A stretch of 64,000 nucleotides of DNA from Merdimmobilis hominis (GCF_016901855.1 NZ_JACJKY010000002.1:124001-188000); one strand, 5' to 3'; counted from the first letter of the stretch, positions 9,017 through 19,679 are shown. Notes: generated from the letters alone by a model not told the origin. Numbers and translations are program-made.

Positions 9017-9709
9017 TTAGGCTTTCACCAAGTATTTTTCTTCGCCGATGCCGGCTTTTAAGACGTCGCGCACTGCGTCGGTGTCATCGCCTGTGCACCG
9101 TTTCGGCACGACAAACAGCCGCTCTTTTCCGGCACACAGCAAGAAAAGCGCATCGGTTTCCATGACTTTCGTGATCTCTTTTCCGTAATGCAGCACAAAC
9201 GCGCCGTTTTCCTCGCGGATGCGCACGCCGGTATCAAAAATCTCCATCGAAAACTCCATAACCGGGTTTTCGTCGATTGCTTTTGCTGTTTTGCTCACAT
9301 GCACAAGCGGCAGATACCAGATGAGTGCAATCAGCGACACGCACATCACACAGATAAACGCGGTAAAGCCGTTAAATGTGCCCTGTGTTGCCATGCCGAT
9401 CATATAGACGCCGAAAATTGCCGCCAAAATGAGTGAGTAGATGATGTTTTTCTTATAGACGGTTTCTTTCTGGAACAGCTTTAAGCCGGTGCGCACCTCG
9501 TCGCCGGTAAACGTATAGTCGACGCGGATGCCCTCTTTTCCTAAAAATTCGTCTGCTTCCTCCTCTGGGGTCTCCGGTTCCATGTCATAGCTGTCGCCGG
9601 TCACACCGCCGTGTGAAACAGGGGAGGTGGTTTCTTCTGCGTCATTCTCCGAAGAAATGACTGCCTCTTTAAGTTCCTGTTCGGTTTTTTTCATGTTGTT
9701 TGCTTCCAT
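9017..9709 (-). CDS. YcxB-like membrane protein between gyrB and gyrA
   Basis: 230 aa. Residues 1-60 are acidic and low in complexity (runs of Glu/Asp/Ser/Thr). After this come two membrane segments (around NIIYSLILAAIFGVYMIGM and FICVMCVSLIALIWYLPLV). The C-terminal part (about 155-230) has the beta-rich pattern of YcxB-like proteins. The function of this family is unknown. Start ATG has AAGGAG 6 nt upstream. The gene starts 17 nt after gyrB and is followed by gyrA, so it is probably cotranscribed with the gyrase genes. I see no evidence for a role in supercoiling. Confidence 0.65.
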   Translation of the reverse strand: MEANNMKKTEQELKEAVISSENDAEETTSPVSHGGVTGDSYDMEPETPEEEADEFLGKEGIRVDYTFTGDEVRTGLKLFQKETVYKKNIIYSLILAAIFGVYMIGMATQGTFNGFTAFICVMCVSLIALIWYLPLVHVSKTAKAIDENPVMEFSMEIFDTGVRIREENGAFVLHYGKEITKVMETDALFLLCAGKERLFVVPKRCTGDDTDAVRDVLKAGIGEEKYLVKA

Positions 9710-9726
9710 GTTGTTCTCCTTTTGAC

Positions 9727-11724
<1,998 letters not shown>

Positions 11725-11976
11725 TCAGCGCAGTCCGGCGCGTTTTTTGAGTGTCGCAGTTGAAATCTGCGAGATATAGACGATGCATTCGCTGTTCTGC
11801 ACCGTCACGATAAACGATTTCGGCATTTCATAGGACACCGTCACGACGCGGTGTTCGTGGGTGGCTTTCGCCAAAAAATCCTTCGTATGTTTTGAAAGCG
11901 TTGCTTTTTCGAGGTCAAAAATCCCGACAATATCCGAAAACCGCACGACGACTTCCTGTCCCAAATGCAGATACAC
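11725..11976 (-). CDS. remB: RemB/YaaB-like DUF370 regulator
   Basis: 83 aa, beginning MYLHLGQEVVVRFSDIVGIF, the typical start of DUF370 (RemA/RemB) proteins. In Bacillus subtilis the same gene, yaaB or remB, lies between recF and gyrB, exactly as here. RemA-type relatives bind DNA and activate matrix genes; the role of RemB is less certain. The start is GTG with CGGAGGA upstream. It begins 4 nt after recF ends, so the two are probably translated from one message. Confidence 0.85.
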   Translation of the reverse strand: MYLHLGQEVVVRFSDIVGIFDLEKATLSKHTKDFLAKATHEHRVVTVSYEMPKSFIVTVQNSECIVYISQISTATLKKRAGLR

Positions 11977-11980
11977 CGTT

Positions 11981-13099
11981 TTATTCCTCCGTTTTTTGTG
12001 TGAGTGCGCCGTCTTTCATGAAAAAGACCGTCCCGCCGAACCGTTCTTCGACGCTTGCTTCGTCACAGCAGGTAATAAACACCTGCAAATCGCGCACATG
12101 ATGTAAAATATAGTGCTGTCTTGACGGGTCAAGCTCGCTCATGACGTCGTCGAGCAAGAGCACCGGCGATTCGCCGACCGCTTTTTTTAAAAGCTTTGCC
12201 TCCGCAAGCTTTAGCGCGATGACACAGCTTCGCTGCTGTCCCTGCGAGCCGTAAAGCCGCGCGGAACGGTCCGACAGCGTAAACGACAAATCGTCGCGGT
12301 GCGGACCCACCGACGTAAAGCCCTGCTTGCGGTCGGTTAAAAACGATTCCTCGAGTGCTTTTTGATACGCCTCAATATGGCGTTCTTCATATGACGTCAC
12401 ATCCGCAGGATGTGAGAACACGGTCGAATCGTACGACACGGCAAACGGCTCCTTTTGACCCGACAGCCCGTCATACACCTGCGCGGCAATCCGACTGAGC
12501 TTAGTTATATAATCGTTCCTGTAACTCGTCAAAATCGTCCCGATTTTGGAAATCTGCTCATCCCACACCGAAAGATAGGTGCGTAAGATATCATCACCGT
12601 ACAGCTGTTTTAACAGTGCGTTTCGCTGGTCGATCAGTTTTTCATAGCGGGACAAGTACGCGCCGTACTGCGGCCGAATCTGCGAGATGGCAATATCCAA
12701 GAAACGGCGGCGGTAAACAGGGCCCTCCTGCACGAGCGACAGATGCGCCGGCGAAAACACCACGGCATAAAAATGGCCGCAGAACTCCGACGAAGAAGAA
12801 AGCGGCACACCGTTTAGCCGCATTTCCTTTTTTTCGCCGATCGAAATGAACGCATCCTGTATTCTCGTGCTGTCCTCAAACTGAATCGAAACGGACGCTG
12901 TTTTCTTGTCAAAGGCGATCATCTGCGACGGTTTTGACCCGCGGAACGACGCATTGCCCGTAAACATCCAGATCGCTTCGATGAGGTTTGTTTTGCCCTG
13001 TGCATTTTCGCCGCAGATCACATTGACACCGTCGCCGAACGACAATTCACCCGATGAAAGGTTGCGAAACCCGTTCGCCGAAAGATTTGTAAGCTTCAA
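11981..13099 (-). CDS. recF: DNA replication and repair ATPase RecF
   Basis: 372 aa. Walker A GENAQGKTNLIEA near residue 30, the ABC-type signature around YGSQGQQRS and Walker B VLLLDDVMSELD in the C-terminal third. RecF loads RecA at gaps with RecO and RecR and helps restart forks. The start is TTG with GGAGGG 6 nt upstream, and the product begins KLTNLSANGFRN as in other RecF proteins. It lies between yaaA and remB in the origin operon. Confidence 0.97.
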   Translation of the reverse strand: MKLTNLSANGFRNLSSGELSFGDGVNVICGENAQGKTNLIEAIWMFTGNASFRGSKPSQMIAFDKKTASVSIQFEDSTRIQDAFISIGEKKEMRLNGVPLSSSSEFCGHFYAVVFSPAHLSLVQEGPVYRRRFLDIAISQIRPQYGAYLSRYEKLIDQRNALLKQLYGDDILRTYLSVWDEQISKIGTILTSYRNDYITKLSRIAAQVYDGLSGQKEPFAVSYDSTVFSHPADVTSYEERHIEAYQKALEESFLTDRKQGFTSVGPHRDDLSFTLSDRSARLYGSQGQQRSCVIALKLAEAKLLKKAVGESPVLLLDDVMSELDPSRQHYILHHVRDLQVFITCCDEASVEERFGGTVFFMKDGALTQKTEE

Positions 13100-13124
13100 G
13101 CAGTTCCCTCCAGCGTCTGACTGT

Positions 13125-13340
13125 TTATTCTGCGGCGTCTACCGTGAATGTTTCGCCCGCAAACGTCACGGTGTCGCCGGGGACAAGCTTTTTTCCCCGC
13201 ATGGTGCAGACTTCGCCGTTTACCTGGACTTCGCCTGCGGCAATGCGGAGCTTTGATTCACCGCCGGATGCGACACAGTTTGCAAATTTCAAAAATTGAT
13301 CGAGTTTAATAAATGGGGTGTTGATCGAAATATGATTCAT
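13125..13340 (-). CDS. yaaA: S4-domain RNA-binding protein YaaA
   Basis: 71 aa single S4-like domain (LDQFLKFANCVASGGESK, then VQVNGEV, RGKKL and GDTV). It is found between dnaN and recF across Firmicutes; its target is unknown, but S4 domains bind RNA. I chose the start at 13338-13340 because AAAGGA sits 6 nt upstream and the product then begins MNHISINTPFI, matching B. subtilis YaaA. An upstream ATG at 13353-13355 overlaps the dnaN stop codon as ATGA and would add five residues. Either way, translation is closely coupled to dnaN. Confidence 0.9.
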   Translation of the reverse strand: MNHISINTPFIKLDQFLKFANCVASGGESKLRIAAGEVQVNGEVCTMRGKKLVPGDTVTFAGETFTVDAAE

Positions 13341-13351
13341 ACCGATTCCTT

Positions 13352-14467
13352 TCATGAATTAAGCCGTACCGGCAGAACGAGATATAAGAAGCTGTCATCA
13401 TCGATCGGCTCGATTTTGATCGGGGAGATCGGGCCGTTCATACGCAGGCAGATATTTTCGCATTCGCATGCTTTGAGTGCGTCTGCCATATAGCGGTTAT
13501 TAAAGCCGATGACGACCTCCGGACCGTCGCACGAAGCGTGCACCGAATCGCTGATTTTGCCGAGCGCCGTTTCACAGAACACTTTGATCTCGCTGTCTAA
13601 AAACGAGCAGCGGATATGGCTTTTTGCACGCTCGTTGATGATGATGGACGCACGGTTGATGCTGTCCAAAAATGCTTTTGTTTCGACCTGTACGGTGGTT
13701 AAGCTCTCTTTCGGGATGGCGTTTTTATAGTTGATAAATTCGCCCTCCAACAGTCTTGAAATCACCTGATAGCCGCTGACGGAGAAACAAATGTGCTTTT
13801 TCGACACATGAACGCCGACCTGATCGTCGTCATCATCGCCGGTGATTTTCGAGAGAAGCTTTACAATCTCCGAGAGTGTTTTTCCCGGAACGACGAATTT
13901 TAACTGATTCATCAGATTGATTTTTTCTTTGCGCATTGCCAAGCGATAGCCGTCGACCGAAACAACATGCAAGATACCGTCGTTTAAATCAAACAGCGAA
14001 CCGGTGTGCACCGGGTTTTGATCGTTTTGGGAGATGGCAAACAGCGTTTTGCTGATCATGCTCTTTAATAAGAATGCAGGCAGGGAGAATGACTGATCGC
14101 CTTCGACTGCCGGCATATCCGGAAACTCTGCGGCATTTAAGCCGAGGATTGTAAATTCAACCTCGTTGCAGGAAATGACCGTCAGAAGCTTTTCGTCACA
14201 GGTGATTGTGACCATGCCGTTGGGCATTTTATTGACGATATTCGAAAGCAGCGACGCATTCAAAATCACAGCGCCGTCCTCCGATGATTGTACTTCGATG
14301 GTTTTCGAAATACCGAGCTCCAGGTTGTAGCTTGTGCAGGTGAGTTCCTGATTTTTACAGGAAATTAAAATGCCCTCAAGCGCAATGAGCGTCGATTTCG
14401 AAGAAACAGCCGGAAGAACGTTATTGATTGCTTCACAGAGCAAAGCTTTTTCGCAAGTAAATTTCAT
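13352..14467 (-). CDS. dnaN: DNA polymerase III beta subunit (sliding clamp)
   Basis: 371 aa beginning MKFTCEKALLCEAINNVLPA, with three clamp domains and the C-terminal segment PISPIKIEPIDDDSFLYLVLPVRL that ends in the conserved P-V-R-L. It encircles DNA and tethers the replicative polymerase. The start at 14465-14467 is preceded by AAAGGATG. An ATG three codons upstream overlaps the ribosome binding site and is unlikely. The gene lies downstream of dnaA across a 367-nt gap that holds the origin unwinding region. Confidence 0.97.
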   Translation of the reverse strand: MKFTCEKALLCEAINNVLPAVSSKSTLIALEGILISCKNQELTCTSYNLELGISKTIEVQSSEDGAVILNASLLSNIVNKMPNGMVTITCDEKLLTVISCNEVEFTILGLNAAEFPDMPAVEGDQSFSLPAFLLKSMISKTLFAISQNDQNPVHTGSLFDLNDGILHVVSVDGYRLAMRKEKINLMNQLKFVVPGKTLSEIVKLLSKITGDDDDDQVGVHVSKKHICFSVSGYQVISRLLEGEFINYKNAIPKESLTTVQVETKAFLDSINRASIIINERAKSHIRCSFLDSEIKVFCETALGKISDSVHASCDGPEVVIGFNNRYMADALKACECENICLRMNGPISPIKIEPIDDDSFLYLVLPVRLNS

Positions 14468-14529
14468 CGAAAACATCCTTTTTTTATTCGTTTCGTTTTT
14501 TATCCGGAAAGAACACGCGTTATATTCGG

Positions 14530-14604
14530 TCCTATTATGATGATATTATCATATCAATAAATAATAAAATAAATAGTAGTAGTAATAGTAGGGGGTGTGG
14601 ATTT
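14530..14604. other. oriC unwinding module: DnaA box, G-run, DnaA-trios, A/T-rich DUE
   Basis: On the plus strand, right to left: DnaA-box-like TGTGGATTT (14596-14604), GGGG (14592-14595), six trios TAG TAG TAG TAA TAG TAG (14574-14591), then an almost pure A/T stretch (about 14530-14573). This is the same order and orientation as the basal unwinding system between dnaA and dnaN in B. subtilis, where DnaA assembles on the trios and opens the adjacent A/T region. I infer that DNA melting starts here. Confidence 0.85.
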
Positions 14605-14714
14605 CGGGGAAAAGGGCGCAAACACCCAATATACCTAAGTTTGTCCGGAATTTTCGTTGTTTATCCCGCGTTTATTTTGCGTTTAACGATGTTTAAAAAA
14701 ACGAGGGCAACGTG

Positions 14715-14834
14715 CATTCCACAAAAAAACGGGTGGAAAACGAAAAACATGTTGAAAACTTCGTTGAAAACGTGGAAAACTCAAACGCGCGTTTTTTCCG
14801 CCGTTTTTTCTGTGGAAAACCCGGATGTTGAAAC
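14715..14834. other. DnaA-box cluster downstream of dnaA (right part of oriC)
   Basis: Box-like 9-mers related to the consensus TTATCCACA in either orientation: CATTCCACA (14715), GGTGGAAAA (14732), TGTTGAAAA (14750), CGTTGAAAA (14762), CGTGGAAAA (14771), TGTGGAAAA (14811) and TGTTGAAAC (14826). The repeated word in this genome is TTTTCCACA or TTTTCAACA rather than the textbook box. Density and position beside the unwinding module support function. Confidence 0.75.
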
Positions 14835-16241
14835 TTATTTATTTTTAATATTTTTGATGATATCGTCAATAATGGCTTTTTGGTGCGGTTCTTTTTCAAT
14901 TTGCTGTTCCACCTGGCGCAGTGCATACGAAATGGTGGAGTGATCGCGGCCGCCGAATTCGTTGCCGATGAGCTCTAAAGACATCTGCGTGACTTCTTTA
15001 ATAATGTAAATGGCGACCTGGCGCGCATAGGAGATCTGTGCGGCGCGTTTTTTCGAGCGCAGGTCATCCGGCGTGATCGAATATGTCTTTGCGACTTCTT
15101 CGATGATGCGTTCGATGGTGACCGGCACCGGCTGATTGTCGTTTAAAATCTCTTTGATGACGGTCTGTGCGACGTTTAAAGACGGCGGCGAGCCGGTGAA
15201 CAGCTTGTACGCACGGATTTTTTTGACCGCACCTTCTAACTGACGGATGTTTGTCTTTAACCGGTTTGCGATATATTCGGTCACATCCGGCGGAATTTCA
15301 ATCTGCAAAAGATCGGCCTTGCGGTTGATGATGGCGATTCTTGTTTCAAAGTTTGGCGGGGAGATATCCGTTAAAAGTCCCGATTCAAACCGGTTTTTCA
15401 GACGATCCTCGAGCGTTTTGATGTCTTTTGGCGGACGGTCGGAAACAAGCACGATCTGCTTGCCGACCTTATACAGCTCGTTGAACGTGTGGAAAAACTC
15501 CTCCTGCGTACTCTCTTTGCCGGAGATGAACTGGATATCGTCGACCAACAGGATGTCCGCTTTGCGGTATTTGTTGTGGAACGCGTCGATGGTGCGCGAA
15601 GAAATCGCCGCAATCAGCTCGTTTGTGAACGTTTCACTGCTGACGGAGATGATGTTGCGCTCCGGGTGATTTTTCTTGATTTCGTACGCAATCGCAGACA
15701 GCAGGTGCGTTTTGCCAAGGCCGGACGGACCGTAGATAAACAGCGGGTTATATGAGCCGATCTGGTTGTCGGTGGTGATGGCTTTGCACGCTGCATAGGC
15801 AAAGTTATTCGACGGTCCGACGATGAAGGTATCGAAGGTGTATTCGTAATTGCCGGAATTATCACCCGATGCTTCGTCGATCTGTGCGCTTCCGCCGGCG
15901 ACCGGCAGCACCTCCGGCACACCGGAAGGCTCCTCAGCGGTCGGGAGCGTCGGCACAGCGGCAGTGTCACCGTCCGAGATATAGGTGTTCAGCTCATTTT
16001 CCGTCACAATCAGCACTTCGACCGGGAAGCCCAGAACCGCCTCGAACGCTTCTTCGATTTTTGAAAGGTATTGTTTGAGCAAAACATCGCGTTGGAACGG
16101 CGTTTTGATGTATAAAACGGCTTTGTTTCCTTCAAACTTCACCGGTTCAATCACATTGATCCACACGTTATAGGCGATGTCGGAAATCTGTTCCTTGATT
16201 TGCTCTTTGACAAGGTTTACGACTTCGTTAAACGATTCCAT
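14835..16241 (-). CDS. dnaA: Chromosomal replication initiator DnaA
   Basis: 468 aa. Domain I begins MESFNEVVNLVKEQIKEQIS, followed by a Pro/Glu-rich linker (domain II). The AAA+ domain has Walker A GPSGLGKTHLL and Walker B ILLVDDIQFI, and the C-terminal DNA-binding helix-turn-helix has the signature GGRDHSTISYALRQ. It binds the DnaA boxes on both sides of its own gene and melts the unwinding region downstream. I chose the ATG at 16239-16241, preceded by AAAGGAG. In-frame codons further upstream translate the box-rich leader and are not plausible. Boxes in its own leader suggest autoregulation. Confidence 0.98.
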   Translation of the reverse strand: MESFNEVVNLVKEQIKEQISDIAYNVWINVIEPVKFEGNKAVLYIKTPFQRDVLLKQYLSKIEEAFEAVLGFPVEVLIVTENELNTYISDGDTAAVPTLPTAEEPSGVPEVLPVAGGSAQIDEASGDNSGNYEYTFDTFIVGPSNNFAYAACKAITTDNQIGSYNPLFIYGPSGLGKTHLLSAIAYEIKKNHPERNIISVSSETFTNELIAAISSRTIDAFHNKYRKADILLVDDIQFISGKESTQEEFFHTFNELYKVGKQIVLVSDRPPKDIKTLEDRLKNRFESGLLTDISPPNFETRIAIINRKADLLQIEIPPDVTEYIANRLKTNIRQLEGAVKKIRAYKLFTGSPPSLNVAQTVIKEILNDNQPVPVTIERIIEEVAKTYSITPDDLRSKKRAAQISYARQVAIYIIKEVTQMSLELIGNEFGGRDHSTISYALRQVEQQIEKEPHQKAIIDDIIKNIKNK

Positions 16242-16307
16242 GAATGTCCTACTCCTTTGTAAGAATGGATGCACGCAGTGCCAGAAAAAACCGGCCTGAT
16301 TTTCTTT

Positions 16308-16424
16308 GGTGGAAAACAATTCCCCGAAAAAGAAGCCGGAATCACGAGAAAAACGCAAGTTTTCAACAATACTCCCCCGGTTTTCAACAACGGTTCGGGT
16401 AAAACACGGGGAAGATGTTGAAAA
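16308..16424. other. DnaA-box cluster upstream of dnaA (left part of oriC)
   Basis: Boxes GGTGGAAAA (16308), TTTTCAACA (16360), TTTTCAACA (16381) and TGTTGAAAA (16416) lie in the 250-nt leader between the dnaA promoter and start codon. Together with the cluster on the other side of dnaA they form a bipartite origin as in B. subtilis. Binding here should also repress dnaA. Confidence 0.75.
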
Positions 16425-16490
16425 CATGTGCAATGCCTGCGGAAGCACGGTTGAAACAAGCGTGTAAACGTGCATTAAGATACAGTATTT

Positions 16491-16519
16491 ATTATAGCGC
16501 AAACCGCATTTGTTTTCAA
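16491..16519 (-). promoter_or_regulatory. Promoter of dnaA
   Basis: TTGAAA, 17-nt spacer, TATAAT on the minus strand, followed by a leader of about 245 nt that holds several DnaA boxes. Confidence 0.8.
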
Positions 16520-16632
16520 GTTTTTCGCAAACAAAATTGAGTATATATATAATGTAACTCTTTTTGAAATGGGGAAGCGCAAAAAAAGTGCCGCCACACG
16601 GCAGTTTACGGGGAGAAAATGTGTGTTTTTGC

Positions 16633-16661
16633 TTGACAAATAAAAAAAAGCCCAGTATAAT
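16633..16661 (+). promoter_or_regulatory. Strong promoter of rpmH
   Basis: TTGACA, 17-nt spacer, TATAAT, essentially consensus. The transcript has a leader of about 130 nt (16668-16801) with two short hairpins (CAGGG/CCCTG and GCCG/CGGC) before rpmH. I see no recognisable riboswitch in it. Confidence 0.9.
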
Positions 16662-16801
16662 ACTAACTTGCAGGGTTTTGCCCTGATTCTTATGCGTTTA
16701 AGCCATGCCGTTTCGGCAGGTCTTAATCATGACAGAGCCGCATTTTGTTCGGCTTTGTTTATAAACCATCACCATGAAGTTAAAAAAAGGGGGTTTACTC
16801 G

Positions 16802-16936
16802 ATGAAAAGAACCTATCAGCCGAAAAAACTGCAGCGCAAAAAAGTACACGGCTTTATGAAAAGAATGGCTGACAAAAACGGCAGAAAAGTGCTGGCTCGC
16901 CGCCGTGCAAAGGGCAGAAAAAGACTGACCCACTAA
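16802..16936 (+). CDS. rpmH: 50S ribosomal protein L34
   Basis: 44 aa, [20 protein letters not shown], continuing with the basic segment typical of L34 and ending [10 protein letters not shown]. It is part of the large ribosomal subunit. The start ATG is preceded by AGGGGG. It sits first in the rightward origin operon behind a near-consensus promoter, the conserved rpmH-rnpA position next to oriC. Confidence 0.98.
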   Translation: MKRTYQPKKLQRKKVHGFMKRMADKNGRKVLARRRAKGRKRLTH

Positions 16937-17010
16937 GTTTTTTAAAAAATGAACCACATGGTATTTTGGCGTTGTGGGAATGCGTTTTTATGAAAAAACT
17001 TAAAAATGAC

Positions 17011-17050
17011 AGACCACCTATTTTCTAAGAAGAAATGGTGGTCTTTATTT
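17011..17050 (+). terminator. Attenuator-like hairpin between rpmH and rnpA
   Basis: AGACCACC and GGTGGTCT arms with an 18-nt loop, followed by TTATTTTT. It lies between rpmH and rnpA and could lower expression of the downstream genes relative to the ribosomal protein gene. Confidence 0.65.
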
Positions 17051-17074
17051 TTAAAAAAAGGTGCGTTTTTAAAG

Positions 17075-17416
17075 ATGCAACAGGTGATTACACTCAAACT
17101 GAATAAAGAATTTAAACGGGCCTATTTTCAGGGAAAATTCAAGGCGCATCCGCTGCTTGTCACCTATCGGGTGAAAAACAGGGCAAAAACGCCCCGCATC
17201 GGCATTACCACGTCCAAAAAAATCGGATGCGCAGTCAAGCGCAACCGTGCCCGCCGTGTGATCATGGCAGCATACCGGATGCTGTTAAACGAAGATCCTG
17301 CACTGTTTTCCTCATGTGACTATGTATTCGTCGCAAGACCTCAAACCCCCGATGCAACCTCCGCAGAGGTCATGCGGATTATGAAAAAGCATGTGCAGGT
17401 GTTAAGCCGCGGATGA
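17075..17416 (+). CDS. rnpA: Ribonuclease P protein component
   Basis: 113 aa. It begins [20 protein letters not shown] and contains the RNP signature around [17 protein letters not shown]. It binds the RNase P RNA and helps process the 5' ends of tRNAs. I chose the ATG at 17075 because homologues begin at this point; the ribosome binding site (AAAGGTG) is rather distant, about 14 nt. The stop codon overlaps the yidD start as ATGA, showing translational coupling. Confidence 0.95.
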   Translation: MQQVITLKLNKEFKRAYFQGKFKAHPLLVTYRVKNRAKTPRIGITTSKKIGCAVKRNRARRVIMAAYRMLLNEDPALFSSCDYVFVARPQTPDATSAEVMRIMKKHVQVLSRG

Positions 17417-17658
17417 AGACGATTTTTCTTTTGCTGATCCGTGCGTATCAAAAATGCATTTCACCGCTGTTTTTGCCCTCTTGCCGGTTTTATCCGACAT
17501 GCTCGGCGTATGCATACGAGGCGGTGAAAAAATTCGGCGCATTAAAAGGCGGATATCTTGCTGTCCGCCGGATTCTTCGCTGTCACCCGTTTTCAAAAGG
17601 CGGCGTTGACCCGGTGCCTCAGACATTTTCATTGAAAAAACAGAACAAGAAAAACTAA
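17413..17658 (+). CDS. yidD: Membrane protein insertion efficiency factor YidD
   Basis: 81 aa with the family hallmark [12 protein letters not shown] and downstream R-I-L-R-C-H-P-F, then GGVDPVP. YidD is a small membrane-associated protein that assists YidC-dependent insertion. It overlaps rnpA by 4 nt and is followed by yidC, the standard order. Confidence 0.95.
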   Translation: MKTIFLLLIRAYQKCISPLFLPSCRFYPTCSAYAYEAVKKFGALKGGYLAVRRILRCHPFSKGGVDPVPQTFSLKKQNKKN

Positions 17659-17690
17659 CAAGCCGTTTTTGCGGTGTATGGAGGAGTCGT

Positions 17691-18749
17691 ATGAACTTTT
17701 TGGGCGTTCCGTTCGGCTATGTCATGTCGTTTATCTATAACATTGTGCATGACTATGGCTGGGCGCTGATTTTATTTATTTTACTGACAAGAATTTTGCA
17801 GTTCCCGCTTGGTATCAAACAGCAGAAAAGCACTGCACGCATGGCGGCATTTCAGCCGAAATTAAACCAGATCAAAAAGCAGTTTGCAAAAGACAAACAG
17901 CGCATGAATCAGGAAACCATGAAGCTTTACGAGGAAGAGGGCATCAACCCTGCAGGCGGCTGTCTTCCGATGCTGATTACATTTGTGCTGCTCTTTGGTA
18001 TCATTGACGTCATCTATAATCCGCTGCTTCATATTCTGCACGTGGATCAGACACTGGTTTCCGAAGCGATCAATGTGCTCGGATCGAGTGCGGGCGGCGC
18101 ACCGCAGCTGACCATCATCAGCCAGATTCAAAACGGCGGTCAGTTTGCACAGGAGCTTACCGGCATTTTCGGCGCAGATATTGTCGCACAGATTCAGTCG
18201 TTCAACATGAACTTTTTAGGACTGAACTTAGGTGAGATTCCGCAGGAAAACCTCTTAAGCCCGGTCATTATCATTCCGATTCTTTCGTTCGGCACACAGG
18301 TCATCTCCACGCTGCTGATGATGAAAACACAGAAGCAAAACGGCATGGAAATGATGAACGGCATGAAATGGACGATGCTGTTGATGCCGCTTTTATCGCT
18401 TTGGTTTGCGATTACGCTGCCGGCGGGCGTTGGTCTTTACTGGACTGTTTCGAACGTTTTGATGATTGCACAGACACTCATTCTGCAGAAAATGTATTCA
18501 CCGGAAAAAGTGATGGCAATGTCGCAGAAAGATATTGAAAAAACACGTGCAAAAATGCGTGCAAAACGCGAAAAAATGGATGAATTGTCCGCACGCATGA
18601 ACGAGAAAAAGGGTACCACACAAAACGCACAGTCGAAAAAAGCAGAAAAGCTTGATTTGGCGGAAGACCGTGACACCGTGAATAAGCGGATTGCAGAAGC
18701 ACGTCGCCGTATGGCCGAAAAATACGGTGATGAATATAAAGAGGATTGA
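17691..18749 (+). CDS. yidC: Membrane protein insertase YidC/OxaA (SpoIIIJ type)
   Basis: 352 aa. About five membrane segments are visible, with the 60KD_IMP core including NPAGGCLPMLITFVLLFGI and the C-terminal TLPAGVGLYWTVSNVLMIAQ. A long basic, charged cytoplasmic tail follows (about 270-352). It inserts proteins into the cytoplasmic membrane together with or without SecYEG. There is no lipobox, unlike some Bacillus paralogues. The start ATG follows TGGAGGAG. It is cotranscribed with yidD and jag. Confidence 0.95.
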   Translation: MNFLGVPFGYVMSFIYNIVHDYGWALILFILLTRILQFPLGIKQQKSTARMAAFQPKLNQIKKQFAKDKQRMNQETMKLYEEEGINPAGGCLPMLITFVLLFGIIDVIYNPLLHILHVDQTLVSEAINVLGSSAGGAPQLTIISQIQNGGQFAQELTGIFGADIVAQIQSFNMNFLGLNLGEIPQENLLSPVIIIPILSFGTQVISTLLMMKTQKQNGMEMMNGMKWTMLLMPLLSLWFAITLPAGVGLYWTVSNVLMIAQTLILQKMYSPEKVMAMSQKDIEKTRAKMRAKREKMDELSARMNEKKGTTQNAQSKKAEKLDLAEDRDTVNKRIAEARRRMAEKYGDEYKED

Positions 18750-18768
18750 CGGAAGGGGACTTGTCGTT

Positions 18769-19632
18769 ATGACAAAAGAAGTGATTATTAAAGCGGCAAC
18801 GATTGAAGAAGCGCTTGCACAGGGTGCGGATCAGCTTGGCGTGGAAGAAGCTGTTTGCACATATGAAGTGATGGAAGCGCCGAAAAAGCTGTTTTCATCG
18901 AAACTAAAATATGCAGTGCTCAAAGTGACCGCAGAAGTGGCAGAGGTCAACAAACCGGCAGAGTTTCAGATGACCGAGTCGGTTGAAGAGCCGGAGAGTG
19001 CATTAAGCAGCGCAGAGGAGAAAAAAATCACCGTTGCAAAAGAGTATCTTTCGTCGATTCTCGCAGCAATGGGCATTGAGAATGTGAATCTGAACGTAGA
19101 AACATCGGAAGACGGCGCAGTCATCACCTTTGAGGGCGAGGATATTGCGGTTCTGATCGGTCATCACGGCGAGACACTCGATGCGCTTCAGTACCTTGTA
19201 GCGCTCGCTTGCAACCGTGTGGACGGCGAATATTTCCGCATTACACTCGACTGCGGCAACTACCGTGAAAAACGTGAGGAAACACTCAAAGCGCTTGCTG
19301 CACGCATTGCCGCAAAGGTCAAACGCACCGGCAGAAGCCAGCTTTTAGAGCCGATGAATCCGTATGAGCGCCGCATCATTCATGCGGTCGTGTCTGAAAT
19401 TCCGGGTGTGTTCTCGAAATCGAAAGGCGAAGAGCCGAACCGTCGTGTCGTGATTTTAAGCGAAACGCCGAAACCGCGCAATAACAACAATCGCCGCGGC
19501 GGCCGTTCGAACGGCGGATATCAGAAAAAATCGTATCAGAATAAGCCGGAGCGCACAATGGAGGACATCTTAAAAGATGAATTCCGCAAAAAAGAAGAGA
19601 GCGCAGAGCTGTATTCGAAAATTGAACTGTAA
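18769..19632 (+). CDS. jag: KH/R3H RNA-binding protein Jag (KhpB)
   Basis: 287 aa. It has an N-terminal Jag_N domain (MTKEVIIKAATIEEALAQGA), a KH domain (about 100-180, with VLIGHHGETLDALQYL), an R3H domain (RRIIHAVVSEIPGVFSKSKG) and a C-terminal extension rich in Asn, Arg and Gly. It binds RNA and, as KhpB, works with KhpA in cell-envelope control. The start ATG at 18769 is preceded by GGAAGGGG. An upstream in-frame start inside yidC has no ribosome binding site. It follows yidC by 19 nt. Confidence 0.94.
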   Translation: MTKEVIIKAATIEEALAQGADQLGVEEAVCTYEVMEAPKKLFSSKLKYAVLKVTAEVAEVNKPAEFQMTESVEEPESALSSAEEKKITVAKEYLSSILAAMGIENVNLNVETSEDGAVITFEGEDIAVLIGHHGETLDALQYLVALACNRVDGEYFRITLDCGNYREKREETLKALAARIAAKVKRTGRSQLLEPMNPYERRIIHAVVSEIPGVFSKSKGEEPNRRVVILSETPKPRNNNNRRGGRSNGGYQKKSYQNKPERTMEDILKDEFRKKEESAELYSKIEL

Positions 19633-19679
19633 GAAAAAAACAAGCCCCGTAAGGGTGTTTGCATGATTCTTGAGCGGGA

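Noticed and set aside
16668-16801. Riboswitch in the rpmH leader
   Set aside because: Only two short hairpins without conserved aptamer blocks.
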